A DNA stretch of 64,000 nucleotides, taken from assembly GCA_029260595.1 (NCBI GenBank), contig JAJDCY010000010.1, forward strand, positions 483,675 to 547,674, given 5' to 3'. Shown piece after piece: positions 8,527 through 17,782 of the stretch (its first letter is position 1; each line of letters begins with the position of its first letter). The notes under the pieces were generated by a model that was not told the origin of the DNA, did no database searches, and was given only the letters and a program-made list of their open reading frames with translations. The DNA comes from Phycisphaeraceae bacterium (GTDB taxonomy: Bacteria > Planctomycetota > Phycisphaerae > Phycisphaerales > Phycisphaeraceae). A program made the position numbers and the translations under genes.

Positions 8527-10956
8527 TTGGCCAAACGCCGCAGTAAAACCGCTGAAAAAACGCTGTTCGAGGCCGCTGAGCCCGGCGGCAGTGCCGGCGG
8601 TGGCGCGCCCGTCGATCCCAGCGGTCCCCACGCCGGCGACAGCAGCGGCAACGGCCAGGTCGTCGCCCTGCACGAAGCCGCACAGGAGCGGTACCTCAAC
8701 TACGCCCTGTCCGTGATCACCAGCCGAGCGCTCCCCGACGTGCGCGACGGGCTCAAGCCGGTCCAGCGACGCATCCTCTACACCATGTGGCAGCAGCGGC
8801 TGACCTTCGACGCCAAGCACCGCAAGTGCGCCAAGGTCGTCGGCGACGTGATGGGCAACTACCACCCGCACGGCGACTCAGCCATCTACGACGCGCTAGT
8901 GCGTATAGCACAGCCGTTCTCCGTCCGCGCCCCATTGGTCGATGGCAGCGGCAACTTCGGCTCACTCGACGGTGACCCCCCGGCCGCGATGCGATACACG
9001 GAGTGCCGCCTCGCGCGCATCTCCGACGAGATGCTCACCGAGATCGGCCAGGCCACTGTCGACTTCCGCCCCAACTACGACGGAACCAAGAGCGAGCCAG
9101 CCGTCCTCCCGGCGCGCATCCCCAACCTGCTCGTCAACGGCGCAACCGGGATCGCCGTCGGGATGGCGACCAACATCCCACCGCACAACCTCGGTGAAGT
9201 TTGCACCGCACTCGTCAAGCTGCTGGATGACCCGGAGCTCAAGACGCATCAACTTTGCCGTTACGTCAAGGGCCCCGACTTCCCGACCGGCGGCCGCATC
9301 TTTAACACCCCCGACGAGCTCAAAGCCATCTACCAGGATGGCACCGGTGTCGTCCGCGTCCGCGCAACACACGAACCGGGCACCGTCGGCCGTACATCCA
9401 AAACGCTTTACATCACCGGGGTCCCCTACGCCGTCAACAAAGCAACCCTCGTCGAGCGGATCGCCGAGATTGTGATCGGCCGCAAGCTGCCTCCACTGTT
9501 GGATGTCACCGACCTGTCCACCGACGACGTGCGTATCGCGCTCGAGCTTAAAAAAGACGCCGACGAGCAGATGGTGCTTGCCTACCTATTCAAACACACC
9601 CCGCTGCAAGTCAACTTCAACGTCAACCTCACATGCCTGGTCCCGACGGAGAACCCGCAGGTCTGCCGCCCCGAACGCCTCGGCTTGCGCGAGATATTGT
9701 GGAACTTTTTGTTGTTCCGCATGCGCGTCGTCACCCGCCGACTCGAGCACGAGCTCGACACACTGCGAAAACGTGTCCACGTGCTCGAAGGCTTCGAGAC
9801 AGTCTTTGATGCGCTCGACGCGATCATCAAGATTGTCCGCAAGTCCGACGGCAAAGCCGACGCGGCCAAGACCATCATCACCAAGTTCAAACTCGACGCC
9901 GAACAGACCGACGCAATCCTCGAACTCAAGCTCTACCGCCTGGCCAAACTCGAAATTCTGGTGATCCGCGAAGAGCTGAAACAGAAGCGAGCCCGGATCA
10001 AACAGATCGCCGGCCTGCTTTCCAGCGAGAAGGAACGCTGGGCTATCGTCCATGAAGAGATCCTGGCCGTCCAAAAGCAATACGGCAAGCCCGACCGTCG
10101 GCGAACCGTGATCGAGGCCGTACAAGAAGAGCCGCAGTTCTCGGCCGACGACTTCATCGTCGCCGAAGACGCCGTGGTCATCGTCACGCGCGACGGGTGG
10201 GTCAAACGACAGAAGGAAGTACGCGACCTGAGCACCACTCGGCTTCGTGAGGGCGACCGCGTCCTCGCGGCGCTCGCGGGCAGCACGCGAAGCACCGCTG
10301 TGTTCTTCTCGGATTTCGGAACGGCGTACACCTGCCGCATAGCCGACATCCCCGCGACAACCGGGTACGGCGAGCCAATTCAGAAGCTGTTCAAACTCAA
10401 AGATGGTGAGCACATCGTCGGTGCTGTGAGTTTGGACTATCGAGTCATGGCTGGGATTGATGCGGGCGACGACGAGGTTCCGCCAACCCACGCTGTGGCG
10501 GTCACCAGCGATGGGTACAGCCTGCGGTTCGGGCTGCAGCAGCTCGTTGAGCCGAGCACACGAAACGGGCGGCGATACGCCAAGCCGGTAAATCAGGCCC
10601 GAGTAATCGGCGTCGCGGTGATCGGCGGCGAGGAAACCATGATCGTTGTGACCCGCCAGGCCCGCGCGATCCTGTGTGCAATCGAAGAGATCAACTACCT
10701 CAGCGGCCCGGGCAAGGGCGTGATCCTGATTAAACTCGGCAATGCCGACAGCGTGCTGGGTTTTGTCGCTTCAAAGGGCGACCGCGACTTGCTCACCGTC
10801 GCGACCAGCCGTGGCGGAAACCAGAACGTCAGCACCGCGCGCTACGAAGTCACCAGCCGCGGCGGCAAGGGCCGCGAGTTGCTCAAGCGCGGGTCATTGG
10901 TGCAGATCATCGAGGCCGACCCGGTTGTGCCCGACCTGCCAGAGACCAAAAAGTAG
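8527..10956 (+). CDS. parC: Type IIA DNA topoisomerase subunit A (ParC/GyrA family)
   Basis: This is the DNA-cleaving subunit. It starts with TTG (GGAGG at 8513-8517), followed by about 40 low-complexity residues, then the winged-helix/tower core ([24 protein letters not shown]) with the catalytic Tyr157 in AMRYTEC. The coiled-coil domain lies at about 390-500, and a C-terminal beta-pinwheel begins near 530 ([12 protein letters not shown]). The first blade lacks the GyrA-box QRRGGKG needed for negative supercoiling by gyrase. A similar sequence ([10 protein letters not shown]) occurs instead in the last blade, near residue 780. Together with the ParE-like partner 51 bp downstream, this points to topoisomerase IV-like relaxation/decatenation, but a gyrase role cannot be excluded. 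Confidence 0.85.
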   Translation: MAKRRSKTAEKTLFEAAEPGGSAGGGAPVDPSGPHAGDSSGNGQVVALHEAAQERYLNYALSVITSRALPDVRDGLKPVQRRILYTMWQQRLTFDAKHRKCAKVVGDVMGNYHPHGDSAIYDALVRIAQPFSVRAPLVDGSGNFGSLDGDPPAAMRYTECRLARISDEMLTEIGQATVDFRPNYDGTKSEPAVLPARIPNLLVNGATGIAVGMATNIPPHNLGEVCTALVKLLDDPELKTHQLCRYVKGPDFPTGGRIFNTPDELKAIYQDGTGVVRVRATHEPGTVGRTSKTLYITGVPYAVNKATLVERIAEIVIGRKLPPLLDVTDLSTDDVRIALELKKDADEQMVLAYLFKHTPLQVNFNVNLTCLVPTENPQVCRPERLGLREILWNFLLFRMRVVTRRLEHELDTLRKRVHVLEGFETVFDALDAIIKIVRKSDGKADAAKTIITKFKLDAEQTDAILELKLYRLAKLEILVIREELKQKRARIKQIAGLLSSEKERWAIVHEEILAVQKQYGKPDRRRTVIEAVQEEPQFSADDFIVAEDAVVIVTRDGWVKRQKEVRDLSTTRLREGDRVLAALAGSTRSTAVFFSDFGTAYTCRIADIPATTGYGEPIQKLFKLKDGEHIVGAVSLDYRVMAGIDAGDDEVPPTHAVAVTSDGYSLRFGLQQLVEPSTRNGRRYAKPVNQARVIGVAVIGGEETMIVVTRQARAILCAIEEINYLSGPGKGVILIKLGNADSVLGFVASKGDRDLLTVATSRGGNQNVSTARYEVTSRGGKGRELLKRGSLVQIIEADPVVPDLPETKK

Positions 10957-11007
10957 CGCACGCGCCGATCTAGCTAGATAAACGCAACAGCGACCGCGAC
11001 AGACACT

Positions 11008-12930
11008 ATGACTCCGACCTACTCCGCAAAAGACATCGCTGTGTTGGAAGGCCTCGAGCCCGTGCGCAAGCGGCCGGGGATGTACATCGGCGGTGTCGGC
11101 TCAGCCGGGCTGCATCACCTGGTGTGGGAGGTCCTCGACAACGCCGTCGACGAAGCCATGAACGGTCACGCGACGGAGATCACCCTGACGCTCCACCGCG
11201 ACGGCACGAGCATCACCGTGACCGACAACGGCCGCGGGATCCCCGTCGACCGCCACCCAACGCACAAGAAACCCGCGCTGGAAGTGATCCTCACCACCCT
11301 GCACGCGGGCGGGAAGTTCGACGATGGCGGTAGCGGATACAAGACGTCCGGTGGGCTGCACGGCGTGGGCGCGAGCGTCGTCAACGCGCTGTCGAAGCAA
11401 CTAGTCGCGACCGTGAAGCGCGACGGGTTTACCTGGGAACAGAAATTCGGCCTCGGTAAGCCGCTCGGCAAGCTCAAGAAACTCAAGCCCGCACGTGGGA
11501 CCGGCACAACTATTTATTTCCACCCCGATCCGACGGTATTCCCCAAGACCGAGTTCGATGCCGAGACGATCTGCCATCGGTTGGAAGTGGTCAGTTACCT
11601 GCACCGCGGCGTGCGCGTTACATTCGAGAATCAAGTGAGCGGTGAGAAGCACGCGTTTCAGCACGAGCGCGGCGTTGTGGATTACCTCGAAAAGATCGAA
11701 GGCGACCGCGTCGGCCGGCCGGTTCACGATACGCCGTTCACCGTGAATCGCGAGCACGGCAACGGCGGCGGAGCCCGAGTCGACCTGGCCATGCGCTGGA
11801 CCGAGGCGACTGACGAGCACATCCGCAGCTACGTCAATGGGATTCCGACCGGGTCAGGCGGCACGCACGAGAACGGCCTGCGCGCCGGGATCGGCAAAGC
11901 CATCCGCAACTACATCGAGACACACACCCTGTCGCCCAAGGGCGTCACGCTAACCGGCGACGATATCCGCGAAGGGCTGGTCGGTGTCTTGTCGGTTTTC
12001 ATTACCGACCCACAGTTCCAAGGCCAGACGAAGGACCGGCTGAACAACGCCGAGTTACAGGCACAGATCGATTCGGTCGTCCGCCCGACGCTCGAGCAGT
12101 GGCTGAACCAGAACGGCACTGCCGCCGAAGCGATCGTCGCGCGCATCATCCTCGCCGCCCGCGCTCGCGAGGCGTCACGCGCCGCGCAGCAGGTCACCCG
12201 CAAGAGCGCGACGTCGGCGCGCCTGAACCTGCCCGGCAAGCTCAGCGACTGTTCCGACCGTGGCAAGGCCAACAGCGAATTGTTCATCGTCGAGGGGGAC
12301 TCGGCCGGCGGGTCCGCTAAGCAGGGACGCGATCGGCGGCGTCAGGCGATCCTCCCATTGCGAGGAAAGGTGCTGAACACCGAGCAGGCGACGATGACGA
12401 AGATCCGGGAAAACAAGGAGCTTTCCGATCTCGTCACCGCGCTCGGCTGTGGGATGGGGCGTGACCTTGATGTGTCAAAAATGCGTTACGGGCGTGTGAT
12501 CCTGTTGGCTGACGCGGACTCCGATGGGCACCACATCACGACGCTTCTGCTGACATTTCTCTACAGGCACATGCAGGAACTGATCCGCGCCGAGCGTGTC
12601 TACCTCGCCCAACCACCGCTCTACCGCATCAACATCGGCAAAGAGACGTACTGGGCCAAGGACGATCCGGACCGCGACGCGATCCTCGCCAAACACGGCA
12701 ACGGCCGAGCCAACGCCGAGATCACCCGCTTCAAAGGCCTCGGCGAGATGATGCCTAAGGTGCTGTGGGAAACCACACTCAACCCCGCGACCCGCCGCCT
12801 ACTCCGCGTCGAGATCTCTGATGCGTTGCAGACCGACCGTGTGATCTGTGGGCTGATGGGCAAGGACGTATCCGAGCGCCTGCGTTTCGTCACCGAGCGT
12901 GCCGAACAGGCCGAAGCGCTCGATCTGTAG
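11008..12930 (+). CDS. parE: Type IIA DNA topoisomerase subunit B (ParE/GyrB family)
   Basis: This 640-residue ATPase subunit pairs with the upstream A subunit. The GHKL ATP-binding motifs are present: EVLDNAVDEAMNG, VTDNGRGIPVD and GGLHGVGASVVNALS. The transducer domain follows, then the TOPRIM domain with FIVEGDSAGGSAKQGRDR and DADSDGHHITTLLL (metal-binding acids). It ends FKGLGEMMPKVLWETTLNP, as expected. It lacks the roughly 170-residue insert found in some proteobacterial GyrB. DSDG in the TOPRIM metal motif, rather than DVDG, resembles ParE. Co-transcription with the A subunit is likely, as they are 51 bp apart on the same strand. Confidence 0.88.
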   Translation: MTPTYSAKDIAVLEGLEPVRKRPGMYIGGVGSAGLHHLVWEVLDNAVDEAMNGHATEITLTLHRDGTSITVTDNGRGIPVDRHPTHKKPALEVILTTLHAGGKFDDGGSGYKTSGGLHGVGASVVNALSKQLVATVKRDGFTWEQKFGLGKPLGKLKKLKPARGTGTTIYFHPDPTVFPKTEFDAETICHRLEVVSYLHRGVRVTFENQVSGEKHAFQHERGVVDYLEKIEGDRVGRPVHDTPFTVNREHGNGGGARVDLAMRWTEATDEHIRSYVNGIPTGSGGTHENGLRAGIGKAIRNYIETHTLSPKGVTLTGDDIREGLVGVLSVFITDPQFQGQTKDRLNNAELQAQIDSVVRPTLEQWLNQNGTAAEAIVARIILAARAREASRAAQQVTRKSATSARLNLPGKLSDCSDRGKANSELFIVEGDSAGGSAKQGRDRRRQAILPLRGKVLNTEQATMTKIRENKELSDLVTALGCGMGRDLDVSKMRYGRVILLADADSDGHHITTLLLTFLYRHMQELIRAERVYLAQPPLYRINIGKETYWAKDDPDRDAILAKHGNGRANAEITRFKGLGEMMPKVLWETTLNPATRRLLRVEISDALQTDRVICGLMGKDVSERLRFVTERAEQAEALDL

Positions 12931-12951
12931 AGTACCGCGACCTCGCGTTCG

Positions 12952-14199
12952 CTAACTCTCATCCGCGATCTTCTCGATGTGCGCACAGGCCTCGTCGATC
13001 GGGTTGGTGCCCTCAATTCGGCCGGCAACATTGCGGCAGTTCTCCGCAACATCCGGGTTGTCCAGGATCCGATGCAGCGACTCGGCGAGCTCCTTGCGAA
13101 ACCGCTTGGGCGGCAGCCAATCACCCACGCCCAGGCGTGCGATCCGTTCGGCGTTGTCAGGCTGATCAAACCCCATCGGCATGAGTAGTTGCGGCGTCCC
13201 AGCCGCGAGCGCCTGGGCCGTTGTACCGATACCGCCGTGGTGCACCAGTGCAGCCGCACGTGGCAGCAACTGGCTAAGTGGGACATAGTCAAAGTGGCGG
13301 ACCGTGTTTGGCAGGTCTGCCGGCAGGTGGTCGCGGTACCGCGTCAACAGGATGCCACGGCGATCGAGTCGATCACATGCCGCCACCGCCGCGTCGAAGA
13401 ACGCTCTCCCATGCCGCATCGCGGACCCCGGCGTGAACACAATAGGCGGTGTGCCTGCGTCTAGGAAGCCTTCAACGGCTTGGTCCACCGGTTCGACACC
13501 GCGCTCGTCCCACAGCGGAAATCCCGTTAGAAATGTGTTCGGCGGCCAATCGGGTTGTGGCGGCGCGAACCACGGTGGGAACAGCCCGATCACACACTGC
13601 GGTGAGTGCCACCAGCGATCCAGCGCCCGCTTCACTGGGGGCAAGCCCAACTCGGCGCGAAACCGATTGATCGGTGGTGCCACAACCCGATCGATCACTG
13701 CCGCATCCATCATCCAGTACAGCAGGCGGGTGTACCACCGCGGCGACCCCTGCGGCATCCACACAGCCGGCATGCGTGGTGGTGCGGTGACGCTGCGGAA
13801 CACGGACGGTTGGAGGTGGATGGTCGCCAGAGAAATGCCCAACCTCTCGTGTGCGATCCTGGCGCCAAACGCCAACGCCGACGACACCAGCGTGATCGGC
13901 TCGCGCGAATGGTACTCGGCGACGAGCTGATACGCGTCGGGTACGACCCCCAGCACCCGATCCATAATCTTTGCGAACCCACGTGTCGGGTGCCAAAGGT
14001 CCGGGTCCGTCAGCATCGTGTCGTACTCATCGGCGGTGCCAAACTCAACGAAGTCCAGCCCGACGCGTTGGATCAGCGGCCCGAAGTGACCATTGGCCAC
14101 GAAGGACACTCGGTGGCCGCGAGCGCGCAGCGCGAGGCCCAACGCGATGAAAGGGTGGACGTCGCCGCTGCTACCGACAGGCGTAAGGAGTGCGTGCAT
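12952..14199 (-). CDS. GT1-family glycosyltransferase (UGT/macrolide glycosyltransferase-like)
   Basis: This protein of 415 residues has the two-domain GT-B fold of nucleotide-sugar glycosyltransferases acting on lipids, sterols or natural products. The N-terminal half begins MHALLTPVGSSGDVHPFIALGLALRARGHRV, the classic acceptor-domain glycine-rich start. The C-terminal nucleotide-sugar site is HHGGIGTTAQALAAGTPQLLMPMGFDQPDNAERI. ATG 14199 is preferred over 14235, which would add 12 unlikely residues. No biosynthetic partners are adjacent; the neighbours are the topoisomerase pair and the end of the secretion cluster, so the acceptor is unknown. Confidence 0.85.
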   Translation of the reverse strand: MHALLTPVGSSGDVHPFIALGLALRARGHRVSFVANGHFGPLIQRVGLDFVEFGTADEYDTMLTDPDLWHPTRGFAKIMDRVLGVVPDAYQLVAEYHSREPITLVSSALAFGARIAHERLGISLATIHLQPSVFRSVTAPPRMPAVWMPQGSPRWYTRLLYWMMDAAVIDRVVAPPINRFRAELGLPPVKRALDRWWHSPQCVIGLFPPWFAPPQPDWPPNTFLTGFPLWDERGVEPVDQAVEGFLDAGTPPIVFTPGSAMRHGRAFFDAAVAACDRLDRRGILLTRYRDHLPADLPNTVRHFDYVPLSQLLPRAAALVHHGGIGTTAQALAAGTPQLLMPMGFDQPDNAERIARLGVGDWLPPKRFRKELAESLHRILDNPDVAENCRNVAGRIEGTNPIDEACAHIEKIADES

Positions 14200-14279
14200 A
14201 CCGAGACTCGTACCGGGTGCGGGTCTGAGCCTCATATTCTATGGGGAGTCAGTCGCGATGAGTGCCGCGAGCCCGTAGA

Positions 14280-15506
14280 TCAGTTGCCCGCCATGACTCG
14301 GCCAACGCTGAAGATGGGCATGAGCATGGCTACCGCGACGAACCCGATGATCGAGCCCATCACGACGACCATCAGCGGTTCAATGAATTGTGTTGTGGTC
14401 TTGACCGCGTCGTCGAACTCCTCTTCCGTGACGGTCGCGACGCGGGACATGACCTGGCCGAGACGCCCGGCCTTCTCGCCACTATAGATCATCTGGGCGA
14501 TCGACCGCGGGATCAGGCGCGACTGAAAAAGCGGCTCAGATAGTTGGGCTCCCTGGCGAAGCCGATCATCGACGCGCTCCCACAGGTCATCGTAGTAGAC
14601 GTTGCCCGTGACGTACCTGACGATCGAAACCGAATCGAGGATTGGCACGCCTGCATCGATCATCGTCCCCATGGTCCGGCAGGCCCGGCTAAGGTAAAGG
14701 CTCGAGAATAGATTTCCAATAACTGGGGTTTTCAGTTTCAATCCGTCGAACAACCGACGACCCAATGCCGTGCGGACCAGCAGCATGAACCCGATCACAG
14801 CGGTAATGCTCAACACAAGCCAGTAGTACCAGTAGTGAACAGCTCCGGAGCTGGCCGAGAGCAGCGCCTGGGTTGGCAGTGGCAGCACGGCGTTGCGCGT
14901 TTCGTAGATCGTGCCGAAGCGCGGCAGAACAAACATGAGCAGGAACACCGTGACACCGATCGTCATGAACAGCATAAACAACGGGTATGTCAGCGCGCCG
15001 CGGGCCTGGCGCAGGATCTGTTGCTCCTTTGCCAGGTACTCCGAGATACGCCCGAGCATTGGGCCCATCGTTCCGCTAGCTTCGCTCGCGCGGACTAGCC
15101 CGGTCATCACTTTCGGGAAGACCTTGGGAAATCTTTTCATAGCCAGAGAGAGTTCACCGCCGGCCTGAACAGTCGCGGAGATGTCCTCAAGGACTGCTTT
15201 GAAATTGTCGTTACCGACCTGTCTGGTCAGACAATCCAGCGCCTCACTCATCGGGACCCCTGTCTCGATCATGATCGCCAATTGGTGTGTGAAGTAGATC
15301 ACCTCCGCACGCTTGACGCGCTTGGCTCGGGTCTCGATCGGGATCAGGTCGCCGTCGAGATCGTCGTCGGCCACCTCGGTGAGCTTGGTGACGAACTTCC
15401 CCTCGGTATGAAGGATCTGACTGGCCTGGTCCACACTCTGCGCGGAAACCTGACCCGTGAGCAGGGTGCCCTGGCCATTGCGAGACTGGTACGTATATCG
15501 TGGCAT
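14280..15506 (-). CDS. gspF: Type II secretion/type IV pilus inner-membrane platform protein (GspF/PilC)
   Basis: This 408-residue polytopic protein forms the platform that the assembly ATPase turns to insert pilins. It begins MPRYTYQSRNGQG, the family start (Y.Y.a.d..G). It carries two repeats of the T2SSF domain, each with the F-type loop (FTHQLAIMIETGVPMSEALDCL and ACRTMGTMIDAGVPILDSV). Hydrophobic segments lie around 170-240 and at the C-terminus (QFIEPLMVVVMGSIIGFVAVAML). It is the last gene of the minus-strand cluster and is separated from the ATPase gene by 180 bp, unusually long for this otherwise overlapping operon. Confidence 0.95.
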   Translation of the reverse strand: MPRYTYQSRNGQGTLLTGQVSAQSVDQASQILHTEGKFVTKLTEVADDDLDGDLIPIETRAKRVKRAEVIYFTHQLAIMIETGVPMSEALDCLTRQVGNDNFKAVLEDISATVQAGGELSLAMKRFPKVFPKVMTGLVRASEASGTMGPMLGRISEYLAKEQQILRQARGALTYPLFMLFMTIGVTVFLLMFVLPRFGTIYETRNAVLPLPTQALLSASSGAVHYWYYWLVLSITAVIGFMLLVRTALGRRLFDGLKLKTPVIGNLFSSLYLSRACRTMGTMIDAGVPILDSVSIVRYVTGNVYYDDLWERVDDRLRQGAQLSEPLFQSRLIPRSIAQMIYSGEKAGRLGQVMSRVATVTEEEFDDAVKTTTQFIEPLMVVVMGSIIGFVAVAMLMPIFSVGRVMAGN

Positions 15507-15564
15507 GGATTCGAGATCCGTTGGCCCACTCCGTCACCCCGCGGCGTCCGCGCGAGTCGCTAGG

Positions 15565-15699
15565 CCGATAGAGTTATCGGCATTCTGACGGTCAGACCGA
15601 ACATACCGGTCGACCGGTACCGGCGTATTGTAACGGTGGTAGGGGTTGTAACGACTGACAGTCGGCGTTGGCTGTCACTTGGCGCATCAGTTGACAGCC
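15565..15699. repeat. Palindrome-dense spacer between ATPase and platform genes
   Basis: Four inverted repeats are packed here: CCGATA-gagt-TATCGG (15565-15580), CGGTC-a-GACCG (15589-15599), the perfect 16-bp palindrome TACCGGTCGACCGGTA (15604-15619), and GGCTGTCA/TGACAGCC (15670-15677 and 15692-15699) around the ATPase stop codon. None is followed by a T-run on the minus strand, so they do not look like simple intrinsic terminators. They could be operators or RNA-processing structures. Confidence 0.6.
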
Positions 15700-17441
15700 G
15701 TAGCGGTGATCACTTCCTCGGCGGTGGTCAAGCCAGCACGGATCTTCGCGATCCCGTCTTCCAACAGAGTGGTGTAGTCGCCCGGCTCCAGCAAACGCTT
15801 CATCTCCTGGACCGTATCCCCACGGGTAATCGATTCCAATACCGCATCATTGGGGGTGAACAGTTCATAAATCCCGACGCGACCAGCGTAGCCTGTGTTA
15901 TGACACTTGACGCAGCCTGTGCCGCGATAGAGTGTTTCGAACGGTGGGCTTGCGTGCTCAAGTAGTTGTGAGATGCGCGGATTGTCGCTAGTCGGCGGGA
16001 CGGTGGTTTTGCAATTGCTACAGATGCGACGGATCAGGCGCTGAGCGAGGATGCCTTTGACCGACGCCGCCACGAGGAACGGTTCAACCCCGATGTTGAT
16101 CAGGCGGGTGATCGCACTCATCGCGTCATTGGTGTGCAGCGTTGACAAGACCAGGTGCCCGGTAAGCGCCGCCTGCGACGCGATCAGCGCCGTCTCCGGG
16201 TCGCGCACCTCGCCGACCATCAGAATGTCCGGGTCCTGCCGCAGCAATGATCGCAGCGCACTGGCAAAGGTGAACTTCGCCTTGTCATTAACTTGGAATT
16301 GATTCACCCCGGTGACATTGTTCTCGACGGGGTCTTCCACCGTACAGATGTTGACTGATTCGTTATTGATCTCATTAAGCGCCGCATACAGCGTCGTCGA
16401 TTTGCCGCTCCCGGTCGGGCCGGTCACGAGAACGACCCCGTTCGGCTGGCGGATCAACCCGCGGAACCGCTCGAGCAGCGTGGGCGGGAACCCGAGTTGT
16501 TCGAGCGTGGCCATGCCCGACCGGTTGTCGGTGACACGCATCACGACCTTCTCGCCGAACTTGCCCGGCATCGTCGACACGCGAAGGTCGATTGGTCGGC
16601 CCTGGATCATGACCGTGATCCCACCGTCCTGGGGCTGGCGCCGTTCCGAAATATCCAGCCCGGACATGATCTTGATCCGGCTAACGATTGCCGGCGCGAG
16701 TTGGACAGGCGGCTGCAACTTCTCGAATAGCTTCCCGTCGATTCGGAACCGGATGCGCAACGATTGGTTGCCTGGCTCTATGTGTATATCGCTGGCGCCT
16801 TCGCGCACCGCGGTGTGGATCGTGTAGTTCACCAGTTTGATCACCGGCGAATCACTCGCCGCGGACTCCAGGTCCGTCAGGCTTGCCAGCGGGTTTTCGA
16901 CGATCGCGAGGTCGTCCGCGTGCAGATCATCCACGATGTCATCGATCACGAAAACGTTCGCGTCAGACAGGTATGTCTGAAGCGTCTGTCGGATATCGTT
17001 GAGTGTCGCGACGACCAGTTGCACCGAGTGGCCGGACAGCCGCTCGAGCTCTTCGAGGAGAAAAACATTCGCCGGCTCGTGCACCGCGACGGTCAGCTTG
17101 CCTTCGACCAGAAACAGCGGCAACACACCTTGCTGGTCTACGAACTCGCGCGGGAGCAGCTCGATGACAACCGGGTCGGCAACCTTGGGCGTGATCCGCG
17201 CGAACGGTAGGTCGTACGCCTTCGCGACCGCCTGGACAACCTGCTCTCGTGTGACGAAGTTCATTTCGACGAGGATCTCGCCGAGCAGCTTCCTCTTCCC
17301 GCGGTCTCGCTGGTACGACAGTGCCTGATTGATTTGTTCACGCGTGATCACCCCCTGGTCAAGCAGAAGATCACCCACGCGGATCGGGGCGGCGTTGTCG
17401 CCGTCGGCCGGTCGTGTTGGCTTGGTCGTTGCTAGTGTCAT
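15687..17441 (-). CDS. gspE: Type IV pilus/type II secretion assembly ATPase (GspE/PilB) with MshEN-like N-terminus
   Basis: This 584-residue hexameric ATPase powers pilin polymerisation from the cytoplasm. Residues 21-44 form a 24-residue motif (R-V-G-x-x-L-x-x-x-G ... I-x-x-x-L-x-x-Q) that matches the c-di-GMP-binding MshEN consensus. A second, more degenerate copy follows at about 52-75 (Gly replaced by Asn61, final Gln by Ala). Walker A is GPTGSGKST at 341-349, the Asp box is around 367-374 (TVEDPVE), and Walker B is ILMVGEVRDPE around 406-416. Zinc-binding cysteines are Cys474, 477, 510 and 513. Its ATG overlaps the STAS gene's stop by 4 bp (ATGA). No PilT-type retraction ATPase is present in the window. 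Confidence 0.95.
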   Translation of the reverse strand: MTLATTKPTRPADGDNAAPIRVGDLLLDQGVITREQINQALSYQRDRGKRKLLGEILVEMNFVTREQVVQAVAKAYDLPFARITPKVADPVVIELLPREFVDQQGVLPLFLVEGKLTVAVHEPANVFLLEELERLSGHSVQLVVATLNDIRQTLQTYLSDANVFVIDDIVDDLHADDLAIVENPLASLTDLESAASDSPVIKLVNYTIHTAVREGASDIHIEPGNQSLRIRFRIDGKLFEKLQPPVQLAPAIVSRIKIMSGLDISERRQPQDGGITVMIQGRPIDLRVSTMPGKFGEKVVMRVTDNRSGMATLEQLGFPPTLLERFRGLIRQPNGVVLVTGPTGSGKSTTLYAALNEINNESVNICTVEDPVENNVTGVNQFQVNDKAKFTFASALRSLLRQDPDILMVGEVRDPETALIASQAALTGHLVLSTLHTNDAMSAITRLINIGVEPFLVAASVKGILAQRLIRRICSNCKTTVPPTSDNPRISQLLEHASPPFETLYRGTGCVKCHNTGYAGRVGIYELFTPNDAVLESITRGDTVQEMKRLLEPGDYTTLLEDGIAKIRAGLTTAEEVITATAVN

Positions 17442-17782
17442 GGTGTGCTGTTCAGGCTGGCATGCGATGCTTCGACCGTGTCACAACAGATCAGTCGCCC
17501 GCGCAGGCGCGTCATCTCGAGGACCGTATGGATGTTTTGTGTCGACCCGGCCAGGCGGATCTCGCCAAGATGATCAGCGCAGGTTGTCTGGATCCACAGA
17601 AGCGTTTCGAGACCTTTCGAGTCAATCGATTCCAACTCGCTAGCGTCGATAACGATGTCGCGGACAGACTGGCTCGTCAGATTCAGAACGGTTTTACGTA
17701 TCCGGTCTGTCTGGTCGGCGCCGAGGTCGCCGCTGAGCTTCATTACCGCGAAGCTACCGTCAGTGGTACAATTAATATTCAT
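17438..17782 (-). CDS. STAS-domain protein (anti-sigma-factor antagonist type)
   Basis: This 114-residue protein consists of one STAS domain (SpoIIAA-like). The segment DIVIDASELESIDSKGLETLL contains the conserved strand and the Asp-Ser pair; the Ser in DSKG is at the position phosphorylated by partner-switching kinases. Such proteins act by binding a kinase or anti-sigma partner, not by catalysis. The gene overlaps the HD-GYP gene by 11 bp upstream and the ATPase gene by 4 bp downstream, so it is translationally coupled to both. No RsbW-type kinase or PP2C phosphatase is present in the window. Confidence 0.88.
   Translation of the reverse strand: MNINCTTDGSFAVMKLSGDLGADQTDRIRKTVLNLTSQSVRDIVIDASELESIDSKGLETLLWIQTTCADHLGEIRLAGSTQNIHTVLEMTRLRGRLICCDTVEASHASLNSTP

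Noticed and set aside
7851-8699. Longer RuvC reading frame with 115 extra N-terminal residues
   Set aside because: RuvC begins at MRVLGIDPG; the upstream part overlaps the divergent topoisomerase start and is low-complexity.
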